Assembly: GCA_035539855.1 (NCBI GenBank)
Contig: DATLHO010000167.1
Span: forward strand, 1 to 33,253
Length of the DNA stretch: 33,253 nucleotides
From: DATLHO01 sp035539855
GTDB taxonomy: Bacteria > Bacteroidota > Ignavibacteria > OLB7
Reading direction: 5' to 3'
The notes beneath the pieces were generated by a model. It ran no database searches, was not told the origin of the DNA, and was given only the letters and a program-made list of their open reading frames with translations. Below are positions 7,322-18,300 of this stretch, piece by piece (positions within the stretch are counted from its first letter, which is position 1; every line of letters starts with the position of its first letter). The position numbers and the translations under genes are program-made.

Positions 7322-9829
7322 TCAGCGCACGATGATCGGTCGTACCACCGCACCATCACCCGCCTTCACGCTCAGCATGTACATGCCCGGCGCCAGGCCG
7401 GATACGTCGAGCACCATCGACCGAGCGTCGTCCGCAGTCTCCTCGCCACCATCCTCGTCACGCACGAGATTCCCGAGAACGTCGTAGAGCATCAGTCGCG
7501 TCATCGACGTGACGTTGCCCGCGAGCACGATCGTCGCCAGCCCGGAGACGGGATTCGGCCGTACCGTCAGCGTCAGCGGAACCGCCTCCGACCGCCGCTC
7601 GACAATGCCGCTAAACGGCGCGTCGAGCACGCGGCCGTAGATGTCGGCGTCGCCGTTGCGCACGTCCTCCCAGACCACATGCAGGCGGCCGCGAAGAAAC
7701 ACGCCCGTCGGATTCGCCACCGAGTCGGTCGTCGCGAACACGAGTCCGTTGTGATTGCGCAGTGACAGGTCACGGGCCAGATGGATCAGCCGCACGCCCG
7801 ATCGTGTCGCGTACAGAAGGGCGAGCGAGGAATCGTCTCGATCGATCGCCAGCGAAAGATCCTCGGCGTCGCGCGGGATATCGAAGCGCGCGGCACCGAT
7901 CAGCGCGAGGCCGGTCGAATAGCGCTCGACGTGGAGGGCTCCGGCGGCGGTGTCGAGCGCGACGTGCAGCAGGGATTCGCCCGGCTCGCGCTGCCAGAGT
8001 ATCTGCCCCGAGAGCGGAGCGATCGCGATCGAGTCGAGCACCATCGTCGACTGCACGCGCACGATCGCTCCCTCGCGAGCCAGGGCCCACGTTCCCGTCG
8101 ATAGCGGAACGATCCCCGACGCCTGCGTCGTCGGCATCACCGTCGATGCCCCGCTCGTGCCGTTCGTGTCGCTCGAGTAGAGCAGGCGTCCCTCCGTCGA
8201 CGAGCGCACCGCCGTGACGCCGGCGCCGTCATTCGGATCGGAGCCGATGAGCGGCTCAGAGTAGCGAACCGACTGCACGAACTGCCCGCTGCGCACCTGG
8301 CTCCACCCCGATCCGGTGGCGCGCCAGATCCCGAGCGAGCCGGAGTACTGCGTGGGGCTCACATGGATGGTCCCGGTACCGATGCTGACGAGCGAGATCG
8401 CGCCGTCGGTCTGGGGCATCGCGGTCTGGAACGATGTCGATGTCGAATAGCCCTGATACTGGGTCGAGGTCTGTCCCGACGACAGCATGATCGTATCGGT
8501 GGACACGACGCGATCGGAGGTCCATCGGGAGATTCTCGCGGCGTCGGTCCACGCCGCGCCGGGAACCGGCGTGCCGCGCAGCCACGCGACGTGCGCTTCG
8601 CCAGCGGCGGTGAACGACCGCGGCAGGCGATCGCCGACGCCTAATTGCACCGGTGCGATGGCCGATGCCAGCCGCGCGCCGTCGACGGTGACGGCGCTCA
8701 TCGTGTCGAACGAGGTTCGCACGATCGTCGGAGCCGCTCCTCTGCACGTGGCGGCGTGCCTCGTGCCGCGAGCAACACCGCCGCATCCGGAGACCACGAA
8801 GTCGAAGCCCTCGGCGCTCGAGTACGCCGGCTGACCTGGCTGCTTCCCACTTCTGGTGAAGACGACGCGGATCGAGTGCGCGCCGTCGATCCAACTGCGC
8901 ATGGCCGCGGTCACGTCCGGGTACGTCGAGCCCGATGTGCAGACCGACTGTGAGTCGATGTCGCTTCGGTCGACCGTCGTCAGGGCGGAGTCGACGACGA
9001 GCTGATGCAGGTAGACACCGGCGCCCCACTCGAAGCACACCGGCATCGGATTCGTGCGCAGCGCCGTGACGACCACGCCGCCGGCTGCTCCCGGCGTCAT
9101 CGTCCACGCGTGAGGAAAGAGTCGATCGGTCACGTCGAGGCCGCGGCGCAGCGAGGCCTCCGCATCGAGAAAGTGGCGCCAGAGCGTCACCGTGTCTCCG
9201 ACGAGCGCGACCAGGCTCGAGTCTCCGCGCAACAGATGCGGCACGGAGAACCGCGCACTGTCGATGGGCCGTGCGTCGAGCACCGTGCCGTCGAGAAGCA
9301 GGCTGGGCGGTGCGAAGCGCCGCAGCACGGTGACCAGCGCGGGATGTGATGGATGAGCGACGAGATCGACGATCGGCCCGGGCAGCGCACGACGCTCTCC
9401 CGCGAGCGGCTCTCCGCCGCGATCGAAATCGCGCGCGTAGAGACCGGGCCCGAATCGACGCTCGTCACCCCAGAGCACGGTGAATCCACCGCCGGCCGCG
9501 ATGACGTGCACGACGCCCGACGGTCGAGCCGAGTCGGCATGTACCAATTGTGAAGAGCCGACCGGCCCGCTCGCATCGACGATCTGTCCGCGAAGCACGC
9601 CGCGCGCGATGCCCAGGCGATCGGGCTCCACGTTCCCCAAGACGACGAACCGCACCGTTCCGCTCGACGCAGCGGCCTGCGCGCGCATCGAGATCGGCAG
9701 CCTGAGCGACGTCGGCTCGTCGCCCGAGACGCGTATGCTCGTCTGCTGTGCGGCGGCGGCGGAGGAGAACACGATCGCCGTGGCAATCATGAACGCGAGG
9801 CGAGTCCGGGGATTGACCATGGTCGGCAT
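7322..9829 (-). CDS. Large secreted beta-propeller protein with T9SS type A sorting domain
   Basis: 835 residues from the ATG at 9829; the ATG at 9820 is equally possible, and either precedes a good signal peptide (TRLAFMIATAIVFSSAAAAQ). The frame stays open up to 9925 but without a signal at the true N-terminus. The body is a long series of beta strands with propeller-like repeats; one segment (VVWEDVRNGDADIYGRVLD) matches the W-x-D-x-R-x-G-x-x-D-I-Y motif common in secreted FCB propellers. The last ~75 residues (VRPNPVSGLATIVL ... DVLGNLVRDEDGG ... DVSGLAPGMYMLSV ... PIIVR) are a type A sorting domain for the type IX system, so the protein should be exported to the surface. Several cysteines in the middle may form disulfides. 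Function unknown. It is divergent from the Spy-like gene at 10130. Confidence 0.85.
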   Translation of the reverse strand: MPTMVNPRTRLAFMIATAIVFSSAAAAQQTSIRVSGDEPTSLRLPISMRAQAAASSGTVRFVVLGNVEPDRLGIARGVLRGQIVDASGPVGSSQLVHADSARPSGVVHVIAAGGGFTVLWGDERRFGPGLYARDFDRGGEPLAGERRALPGPIVDLVAHPSHPALVTVLRRFAPPSLLLDGTVLDARPIDSARFSVPHLLRGDSSLVALVGDTVTLWRHFLDAEASLRRGLDVTDRLFPHAWTMTPGAAGGVVVTALRTNPMPVCFEWGAGVYLHQLVVDSALTTVDRSDIDSQSVCTSGSTYPDVTAAMRSWIDGAHSIRVVFTRSGKQPGQPAYSSAEGFDFVVSGCGGVARGTRHAATCRGAAPTIVRTSFDTMSAVTVDGARLASAIAPVQLGVGDRLPRSFTAAGEAHVAWLRGTPVPGAAWTDAARISRWTSDRVVSTDTIMLSSGQTSTQYQGYSTSTSFQTAMPQTDGAISLVSIGTGTIHVSPTQYSGSLGIWRATGSGWSQVRSGQFVQSVRYSEPLIGSDPNDGAGVTAVRSSTEGRLLYSSDTNGTSGASTVMPTTQASGIVPLSTGTWALAREGAIVRVQSTMVLDSIAIAPLSGQILWQREPGESLLHVALDTAAGALHVERYSTGLALIGAARFDIPRDAEDLSLAIDRDDSSLALLYATRSGVRLIHLARDLSLRNHNGLVFATTDSVANPTGVFLRGRLHVVWEDVRNGDADIYGRVLDAPFSGIVERRSEAVPLTLTVRPNPVSGLATIVLAGNVTSMTRLMLYDVLGNLVRDEDGGEETADDARSMVLDVSGLAPGMYMLSVKAGDGAVVRPIIVR

Positions 9830-9920
9830 GCGAGTGAGTGGGAGATCTGCCATCAGTTCAACATAGGAAGCGGGCGGAGTTCTCGGCGCACCGGAGATCG
9901 TGACTGCGCCTGGCCCCCGA

Positions 9921-9954
9921 TGCACTTCATGACACGCACGTGCAGTTCATGACA
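9921..9954. promoter_or_regulatory. Direct repeat resembling a LytTR-family binding site
   Basis: TGCACTTCATGACA (9921-9934) and TGCAGTTCATGACA (9941-9954) differ at one base and are spaced 20 bp, two helical turns. GCAGTTCAT matches eight of nine positions of the published LytTR half-site consensus ([TA][AC][CA]GTTN[AG][TG]); the other copy matches seven. LytTR regulators bind such pairs at about 21-bp spacing. The site lies between divergent genes, about 175 nt before the Spy-like lipoprotein, and a LytTR regulator is encoded at 12310. Confidence 0.45.
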
Positions 9955-9961
9955 TCCGCGA

Positions 9962-10029
9962 TCAGGAACGGTCAGGAGCGGCGGCAGCTTGTCGTCAGAC
10001 CATAGAGCGCGTGATCGCGCCTGATGGTC
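9962..10029. repeat. 10-bp tandem repeat followed by a broken inverted repeat in the divergent intergenic region
   Basis: TCAGGAACGG (9962-9971) is followed directly by TCAGGAGCGG (9972-9981). Downstream, GACCAT (9998-10003) and ATGGTC (10024-10029) enclose GCGCG/CGCGC, giving a stem with an internal 3x3 mismatch. Both may belong to the control region or leader of the gene at 10130. Confidence 0.4.
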
Positions 10030-10129
10030 AATCACATCCGAGGGAATGCCTTCCGACACGATGCCGACGTCCTGCAACCCGCGACCTACGCGGAATCCGT
10101 TTACCTCCCTCCGTACGATGAGGTGTCTC

Positions 10130-10867
10130 ATGAAAGCGAACCTGTTGAAACTCGGTGTGATGATGATTGCGTCGGCAACGCTTGCCGTCGGTTGTACCGA
10201 CTCGGTGCTCGACGCATCCGACTCGGACGTCGCGGCGACCTACGATGCCTACGACGCGACACTCCTCGATGAATCGTTGATGGTGAGCGTCACCGAAGTG
10301 CCGACCGTCGAGCAGGCGCTCCTGGCGGACTCGACGGCCGACTCGACCTGCGCCGATTCGCTGCGCCTGGGCGGGCGTCGCGGCGGACGTGACGACGGCA
10401 TGCGCGGCGGACCCGGCGGCCGCGGCGGTCACCGCGGTGGTCGCGGTCATGGGCACGACGGCGGCATCGGCAACATTGCGCCGCTCGGCATCCGGAACTA
10501 CCGCGCCGCGGCGGCACAGCTCGGATTGAGCGCCGCGCAGGACTCGCTGTTCCGCGCCTACCTCGCCGACCTGCGCTCCTGCGCCGAAGGACCCGCGGCG
10601 ACCTACCGCGCGGCCCGCGAAGCGGCGTTCGCTCCGTACAAGCCGACGGTCGACTCCATCCGCGCGGCAGTGCGTGCGGGCACGATCACGCATGACGAGG
10701 CGCGGACCCGGCTCGACGCGATTCGCGCCGAAGTCGAAACGGTCATCGCGCCGCTCAACGAGGAGCTGCGTACGGCGGTCGCTTCCTGTCGCGCGACGTT
10801 CGAGGCGGCGGTGGCCGCGATGCTCACCGCCGAGCAGCTCGAGCTCTGGAACACGCTGAAGGGCTGA
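10130..10867 (+). CDS. Spy/CpxP-like (LTXXQ) lipoprotein with Gly/Arg/His-rich linker
   Basis: 245 residues. The ATG at 10130 is preceded by GAGG (10120-10123); an ATG at 10118 is less likely because the lipoprotein signal starts cleanly at MKANLLKLGVMMIASATLAVGC (lipobox with C22). Residues 23-78 are acidic. Residues 81-113 are a low-complexity Gly/Arg/His segment (GGRRGGRDDG... GRGHGHDGG) that might bind metal or nucleic acid. Residues 124-245 are helical with two LTXXQ-type motifs, LSAAQ (133-137) and LTAEQ (232-236), as in Spy/CpxP/ZraP periplasmic chaperones and stress sensors. It heads a run that continues with a histidine kinase and response regulator, so a role in envelope-stress sensing or as their target is plausible. 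The LTXXQ assignment rests on motif spacing only. Confidence 0.8.
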   Translation: MKANLLKLGVMMIASATLAVGCTDSVLDASDSDVAATYDAYDATLLDESLMVSVTEVPTVEQALLADSTADSTCADSLRLGGRRGGRDDGMRGGPGGRGGHRGGRGHGHDGGIGNIAPLGIRNYRAAAAQLGLSAAQDSLFRAYLADLRSCAEGPAATYRAAREAAFAPYKPTVDSIRAAVRAGTITHDEARTRLDAIRAEVETVIAPLNEELRTAVASCRATFEAAVAAMLTAEQLELWNTLKG

Positions 10868-10991
10868 TCGATTTCACGAAGCGATGGTCATGGAGAATGA
10901 TCCCGATGGCATATGTTCGGCAGTACGATGCTGAGGCGATGCATCCGATCGACGGATGAGTGAACCGAGCCTGCCGGTGCAGGCCAACCGA

Positions 10992-11027
10992 AACGTCGGG
11001 CGTCCCATCATGCGGACGCCCGACGTT
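10992..11027 (+). terminator. 14-bp perfect hairpin between the Spy-like gene and the kinase
   Basis: AACGTCGGGCGTCC (10992-11005) pairs with GGACGCCCGACGTT (11014-11027) around an 8-nt loop. There is no T tract, so it may be a partial terminator, an mRNA-processing hairpin or a transcript stabiliser in the leader of the kinase gene, which starts 38 nt later. Confidence 0.55.
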
Positions 11028-11065
11028 CGCGGTTGAACCTGACCCTTCGAATACGGGATTGCTTG

Positions 11066-12313
11066 ATGACGACATGGCGACGGAAATACCTGGCAACGAG
11101 CGTCGTGCCGCCGCGGTGGCTCGAGATCGTCGTCGTGACCGGAGCATGGCTCTTCGTCGCGTCGATCGCACTGGTCGTGCGCGCGCTCGATCCGGAGCAC
11201 CCGTTCACGATGCACACGATCGGGGTCACCGCGGCTGAGTACCTGCCGTGGATCCTGCTGACACCGCTGATCTTCGCGCTCGTGCGCCGCTACCCGATCG
11301 AGGGAGATCGGTGGGCTCGACGACTGGCGCTCCATCTGATCGTCGCGATCGTCACGGCGGTCACCGTCAGCGTCGTCGAGAACGCGGCCACCAGGGCGCT
11401 CGGTCCGCCTCCTCGCATCGAGAGCGAGTCGCCGCGGCCCCCGTTCGGGCCACGTGGTCCGCCGCCACGTGGCGACGGTCCACGACCCGAAGAGCCACGG
11501 GGCAGTGGGCGGTTTGGCGACGGGCCGCGATTCGGCGGCGGACCCCGCGGACCGATACCGCGGCTACCGCTGCGATTCCTGATCTACCTTGTCGTGCTCG
11601 GTGCCGGCGTCGTGCGCAACTACGCGGTGCAGGCCGCGGAGCGGCGCGAGGAGGCGGCGGCGCTCGCGGCCGAGCTGAGCGAGGCGCGCCTGCGCGCGTT
11701 GCGCTCGCAGCTCAATCCCCACTTTCTCTTCAACGCGCTCAACGCCGTCAGCGCGCTCGCCGGCGACGACCCGGCGACGGTGCGTCGCATCGTCGCGCGG
11801 CTCTCGTCGCTGCTGCGTCGCGTGCTCGACGACGAGGCATCCCGCGACGTGCGGCTCGCCGAGGAGCTCGCATTCCTGCGCGACTACCTCGAAATTCAGG
11901 CGGTGCGATTCGCGGGGCGACTCGAGTTCATCGAGACGATCGAGCCGGATACGCTGAGCGTGCTCGTGCCCGGACTCATCCTTCAGCCCATCGTCGAGAA
12001 TTCCGTCGAGCATGCGGCAGCGCGTCGCATGGCCGGAGCGACCACGATCGTGATCACCGCGCGACGCGTCGCCCGCGACAACGTCGATCGCCTCGAGATC
12101 ACCGTGCGCGACAACGGCTCCGGACGCGACGAGCCCGCGGCGCCGATCACCGAACGCGACGGAGGCATCGGCCTGCGCAACACGCGCGAGCGGCTCTCGG
12201 CCCACTTCGCCGGCGACGCGTCGCTCATCGTTCGTCGAACCGATGACGGTGGAACCGAGGCGATCCTCGATCTTCCGTGGCAGGAACAGCACGACGACGA
12301 ACCGCCGACATGA
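11066..12313 (+). CDS. LytS/YehU-type sensor histidine kinase (His_kinase family)
   Basis: 415 residues from the ATG at 11066; a TTG at 11033 in the same frame overlaps the hairpin region and is unlikely. Four membrane segments are visible (about residues 20-40, 57-75, 87-106 and 170-190). Between the third and fourth lies a ~55-residue Pro/Gly/Arg-rich loop (about 113-167), unusual for the family. The His_kinase motif LNPHFLFNALN carries the phospho-acceptor H219. An ATPase domain follows with an N-box (LQPIVENSVEHA, about 305-316) and a G-box (GGIGLRNTRERL, about 366-377). Such kinases phosphorylate a partner LytTR regulator; here that partner starts inside the stop codon of this gene (ATGA). 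The stimulus is unknown; the neighbouring Spy-like gene hints at envelope stress. Confidence 0.92.
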   Translation: MTTWRRKYLATSVVPPRWLEIVVVTGAWLFVASIALVVRALDPEHPFTMHTIGVTAAEYLPWILLTPLIFALVRRYPIEGDRWARRLALHLIVAIVTAVTVSVVENAATRALGPPPRIESESPRPPFGPRGPPPRGDGPRPEEPRGSGRFGDGPRFGGGPRGPIPRLPLRFLIYLVVLGAGVVRNYAVQAAERREEAAALAAELSEARLRALRSQLNPHFLFNALNAVSALAGDDPATVRRIVARLSSLLRRVLDDEASRDVRLAEELAFLRDYLEIQAVRFAGRLEFIETIEPDTLSVLVPGLILQPIVENSVEHAAARRMAGATTIVITARRVARDNVDRLEITVRDNGSGRDEPAAPITERDGGIGLRNTRERLSAHFAGDASLIVRRTDDGGTEAILDLPWQEQHDDEPPT

Positions 12314-15300
12314 CGCACAGCTCCGAAATGAACGCACCGCCGAGCGTGGCTCCGACGCGCATCGTCCTCGCCGACGACGAGCCGCTCGGACGCAAGCGCC
12401 TGCTCGACCTGCTCGCGACGACCCCTGATGTCGACGTGGTCGCGGTCGCGACGAACGGGCGCGAGGCCATCGAGGCGGTGCTGAGTCACGCGCCCGATGT
12501 CGTGTTGCTCGACGTGCACATGCCGGACGTCTCCGGCATCGAGGTCGTTCGCAGCGTCGGCATCTCGCGGATGCCGCCGACGGTCTTCATCACGGCATAC
12601 GACCGTCACGCAATCGAAGCGTTCGAGCTCGCGGCGGTCGACTACCTGCTGAAGCCCTTCGACGACGACCGATTTCGCGCGGCGCTCGAGCGCGCGCGCG
12701 ACGCCGCGCTGCTGCGGCGCATAGGACCGGCCCGCGAGGCACTCGCGCGGTTGATCGACGCCGGTGGCGCGGAGGCTCCGAACGATCCCGAGCCGGCGCC
12801 CCATGCGGGATACCTCCAGCGCATCGCCGTCGAGGTTCGCGGTCAGCACCGCTTCCTCCCGGTCGCCCAGGTCGAGCACATCACTGCCGACGGGCCGTAC
12901 GCGCACATCCACACCGTCGACGGACGCCACGTCATTCGCGAGCGCATGTCGACGCTCGAGCAGCAGCTCGATCCCGCGGTGTTCCTGCGCATCCACCGCT
13001 CGATCATCGTGCGCCTCGAGCTCGTCGACGCGCTGAGCGTATCGGGTGGCGGGGATTATTCCGTTCGCCTGCGCGACGGCACGCGGTTGAAGGTCGCCCG
13101 CGGCAAGCGCGAAGAGCTCGTGCGGCGACTGAAGGGAACGCAATCACTCTGACACCGCGCGGGCGGCGAGGCCCCGTGCGCGCACAGCGCGCACGGGGCC
13201 TCGCTTCTCCCGATCCCGCACCTCCCTGTCATCCCCCTGGGGATCTTTCTTTGGTTGCGCATCACCGCATGTCGCGATAGGAGCACTGGAGATTCTTCAC
13301 TGCGGCTACCGCAGGCAGCTGCCCTCGCACCACCCCACCGACCCACATGCGGCCGTCGCACCGAAAGAAAGATCCCCAAGGGGATGACAGTTGCGCGTCG
13401 TTGTAGGGCGAGGCGCAGTGCGCGCTGCGCGCGCACTGCGCCTCGATTCCCCAGTCCCACGCCCCACTGTCATCCCCCTGGGGATCTCTCTTTGGTGCCG
13501 CATCACCGCATGTCGCGATGGGAGCACTACGGATTCTTCCTCGCGGCTGCCGCAGGCGGCTGCCCTCGCACTACACCACCGACCCACATGCGGCCGACGC
13601 GCCGTAAGAAAGGCCCCCTCCGGGGGTGACAGGGGCGGCCGTGTTGGGGCGAGTCCCACGCCCCACTGTCATCCCCCTGGGGATCTTTCTTTGGTGCCGC
13701 ATCACCGCATGTCGCGATGAGAGCACTGCGGATTCTTCTTCGCGGCAACCGTAGGCGGCTGCCCTCGCACCACCCCACCGAGCCACACGCGGCCGTCGCG
13801 CCGAAAGAAAGTTCCCCAAGGGGATGACAGGGCGCCTCTCGCGAGGGTAATCCACTACGACCCCGCGTTGACATTGCCTCCCCCTTCGGCTAACTTCCCG
13901 CGCGTGCCACTCACAGCAGGACCAGACCTGACTCGGCACCGAGAGCCGTCGCGCCCTTCCCTCCTCCCGTCGTCCCCCATTCCTGGAATGCCCCCCGGAC
14001 CGGACTCCGTTCGGTCGCAGCCACACGTACATCCACGTCGGTCGACGTGCCCCTCCGATGTAGCACCACTCATTAGGAGGCCATCATGGCAAAAGGCAAC
14101 GAGAAGCGAATGGACCTGCGGGTCACGTTCGTCGATCTCGAGGACAACGAAAAGGCTCCGCGCATCGCTGCGTATCAGCTCGATGCATCGGGCCGGCCCG
14201 TCAGGAAGCTCGGTGTCGTCGACGGGAGCTCCCTGTCGCTCGACCTCGGCGACGCGCGCTCGCTCGCGCTCGGTCCGGATACCGAGGACTTCAAGGCGCT
14301 CCCGAAGGAGAGTCTCGTCAGCTACCGGCTCGAACAGAATCTCGAGCTCTGGCGCCGGCAGGGAATCGTGCTGCCGCGCGACGTGTGGGATCGCTTTCAT
14401 TTCCACTATCACTGCGTCAGCGGCACCGTGCGCAAGTGCCGGCCGTGGTACTGGGATCTGCTCGACGACGTGCGCCTGGCGCCGACGTTCGAGCTGGCCC
14501 AGGTCGCGAGGATCAAGCCGATCACCGCGGAGCTCAAGCCGCACATCTACTTCCCGTTCCGGTGCCAGCCGCTGTGCGACGGCATCGTCGAGATTTTCGA
14601 GCGCGAATGCTGCTGCACGCACATCCACATTCACGTGCCCAGCCTCCTCGATCGCCTGCGCGAGATCCTCGACATCCTTCCGATTCCCATCCCCGATCCG
14701 ATTCCCGACCCCATTCCCGATCCGCTGAAGGGACTGCGACCGGTGCCGCGTCCAGGTCCGACGCCCGGACCCGATCCCGCTCCGTTCTCACCGCAGCTTC
14801 TTCGAGCCAGCGCGCGGACGATTCAGCGGCGGCGGTCGACGATCGATCTCAAGGCGGTGCCGCCGGAGTCGCTGCATCGGGACTACCTGGCGCTTCGCAC
14901 GATGGCCTCTGAGGAGGCGCGGCGCTACATCCTCGAGCGGCATTACCTCTACCCGCTGTTCTGTCGCTGCTCGGTGCGCAAGGTCGGGCAGACCGCGATT
15001 CAGCCGGGCGGACACTTCGATTTCTGCTACCTGCGCGCGCACAGTCACTCGCTGCATCGGCATTGCGTGACGACGTACGCGTACAGGATCCGGCAGTTGG
15101 TCAACGGCGTGCTGACGGTGGTCTATGACGGCGTTGCGGCGCACGACTACTTCAGCGCGTCGGGCGAGGCCGACGTGCGCACGTACAACCCGCTGGCGCG
15201 CGTGTGTGCCGACGGACCGGGAGATCCGCCGCCGAACGACGGAACGGCGTTCGTGATGCTCGAGCACGTCGGATCGTACGGCACGTTCCATTTCAATTTC

Positions 15301-18300
15301 CCCGCGCAGAATGGCGTGTCGCAATTCCCCGCGCTGGGTGTCGACGACGGAACGTACACGACCGGCTACGCGCCGGACTGCCCGTGGGGCAGCGCGCTCG
15401 GACTGCGACTCTGGTTCTCGCCGGAGCTCGAGCCGATCGTGAAGTACTACCGGCTCAAGGTTTACTCCGTCAATGACGCCGGCGCCGCCGTGGGCGCGCC
15501 GATCGTCCTCGACGACACGGTGACGTGGGACAAGCTCGTCGACATCCCGGGCGATGTGATCCGCGTTCCCGAGACGCTCGGACCGACGCCGGTCGGACCG
15601 GAGCCGGACCTCTTCCGCGTGCCGTACTGGAGCTCACCGGATCATCGCTACCTCAGCGGGCAGTATCACCAGGTGTGGAACACTGCCGGAACGCAATTCC
15701 CCGACGGACGCTACATGCTCGTGATCGAAGTATTCGACGGCGCCGGCGCGCGCATCAAACCGAACGGCGCGGCCGGACCGGGCACGGGGCAGCCCTTCCA
15801 GTTCCGGCGCTGGAACACCGCGAGCGACACCGATCCGGTTCCGTACGCCGATGCGGCGCACGTCTTCTGGGTCGACAACACGCCGGTCGGCGGCGACATC
15901 GTCGACCTGCGCAAGAACGGCGTCATCAACACCGAGGAATGCCAATTCATGACCGACACGGCGGCGAGCACGTTCGCGATCGGCTTCCGCGCGTTCCACG
16001 TCAACGGCGTCGAGGACACCGGCCTCGGCGACGACAACTCGTTCATGTGGCATTACGCTATCGGCTGGCAGCGAGGCCTCAACGGCAGCACCGGCTCGCT
16101 CGGATTCGCGCCGTCCGGAGGCACGAACCACACCGATGTCGGCGAAAACGGCGTCGCGGTCAGCTCCGGCACGGAGACGTTCCAGACCATGCTGACGAAA
16201 ACGAACCCCGACGGAACTACGACGGTACTGCGCAAGTGCACGTTCAGCGTCTCGCTGCACGTGTACGCGAAGCACTTCACCGGAGGCGGACGGATAAGCG
16301 GATACGACTATCACGAGACGGCGTCGTTCGCTCTCGAGATTGCGCCGTAGCGACGCAGATGAAACGAGGCGACGAAGCGCGCCACGCGCGCTTCGTCGCC
16401 TCGACTGTCCCGGACATCGGCGCCCCTGTCATTCCCGGAGGGGATCCTTCTTTGCAGTCGCATCACCGCATGTGGTGATGGGGGCGCTGCGATTTCTTCT
16501 TCGCGGCTGCCGCGGGCGGCTGCCCTCGCACAACCCCACCGACCTACATGCGACTGTCGCGCCGTAAGAAAGGCCCCCTCCGAGCGTGACAGGGGCGGTC
16601 GTGTTGAGGCGAGGTCCCACGTGATTCATCATCCCGGCGTCCTTGGCATCGGGATCGAATCCAGCTTCTCTTCAGGAACGGTTTGAATGTAGTGCTCGAA
16701 GCTCGAATCGAACGGTTGGGGCGCGACTTCGGGAGGCGGCGTCGACGCACGCAACGAATCGCTCATGGAATCAACGCGGTCGCTCGAGGTGTCCCTCGCA
16801 ACGGCGTCACGCTGATTCTCGGCGTCCGCGCATGCCAGACAGACGAGTGCCACCGCAAGAGAGCGCACGACAGTCATCATGGTGCACCTCGGAGAATTCT
16901 TCCGCGACGAATCATCGTCTGGAACCTACCGCCCCATCCTCACCTCGAGATCGACCGAATCCCGATTGATCACCGGCAGCTCGGCGACTTCGGGTCCTTC
17001 GAGTGCCGTGTCATCGCCGGGCGCCTTGACGCTCACATTCGGTGCAATCGTATGCTCCGATTGAGCGATCGCGGCGGAGCTCAACGACGACGCTCGCATT
17101 TGCATCGCGGGTTGGGTCGTGGCAAGAATTGCTGCACGCGTCACCACCGCTGTCTCTCGCGCCGCGACGTTGTCGACCCCCGCCACGACGACCGGTGCAA
17201 TCGCAGGAGCAGGCTCCTCAACCGGTACGGACAATTCAGTGACGGTGCGGGATGGCGTCGGTGCGATATTCTGATTTTCGTGCGGCGTCGGCGAGCTCGT
17301 GAGCATGGTGACGACGGTGACGGCGACGACGATCACCGAGCCGATCGCCGTGGCGGCGAACGAGGTCGTGCCGCCCGCCGACAGTGCCGACGTTGGCGCC
17401 GGCGGCGCCGGTAGCGCCGCGAGCGACGAGAGCAGCTCGCCACGCCCAGCAGCCCTATCGATGGGGAGCAATGCGCGATCGGCCGCGAGCGCCGATCGGA
17501 TCGCGCGCTCTGCTGCGAGCGCGCGAGCCACTTCCGGGTCGCGCTCGACGTGTGCGAGAAACGACGTGCGCTCCGCCGCGCCCATGGCGCCGTCGAGATA
17601 GCGATCGATTGCGCGGTCGATGTCGGTTCTGCTCATGGCGTGGCTCTCCCACCGGATGTCTCGCTCAGTACAGCGGCGCGCAGCATCGCCCTCGCGCGCG
17701 ACGCTCTCTTCCAGATTGCCTCGGGGGATTTCTCGAGCATGCACGCCGTCTCCTCGGTCGAATACCCGCAGTAGACCGTCAGCACCAGCACCTCTCGATA
17801 ATCGAACGGGAGCTCATCGAGCGCGGCGATGGCGATCTCTTCGAGTGCCGTCCGCTCCGGCTCGGCCGGTCGCATCGGCTCGGGAATGGAGTCGAGGGAC
17901 TCGTGCACGCGACGGCGGCTCAACGCGCTCAGACAGAGGTTCCGCGCGATGCGCAGCAGAAAGCCGACGGGATTGTCGATGCGCCGCGGCCGCGAGCGCA
18001 GGCCGAGCACACGAATCCAGACCTCCTGCGTGATGTCGTGCGACAGTTCGGCGTCGCCAAGGATCTTCCGCGCGTAGACCTGCAGGCGCTCGTTGTGACG
18101 GTCGAAGAGCTCGACGAGCGCAGCGTTCTCTCCCCGCTGGAATCGCTCCAGCAGGCTCGCGTCGCTCGACAGTGCCCTGCGCTCGACCGGTTCGACGACG
18201 AGGCTCCGCGCCGGGTCGAGAACCGAGACGCTGACGTCAGTCATCATGCATCATCTCCCGGGATCTGTGGGAAAGACTCGGCGTCGCGGCGGATCCTGAC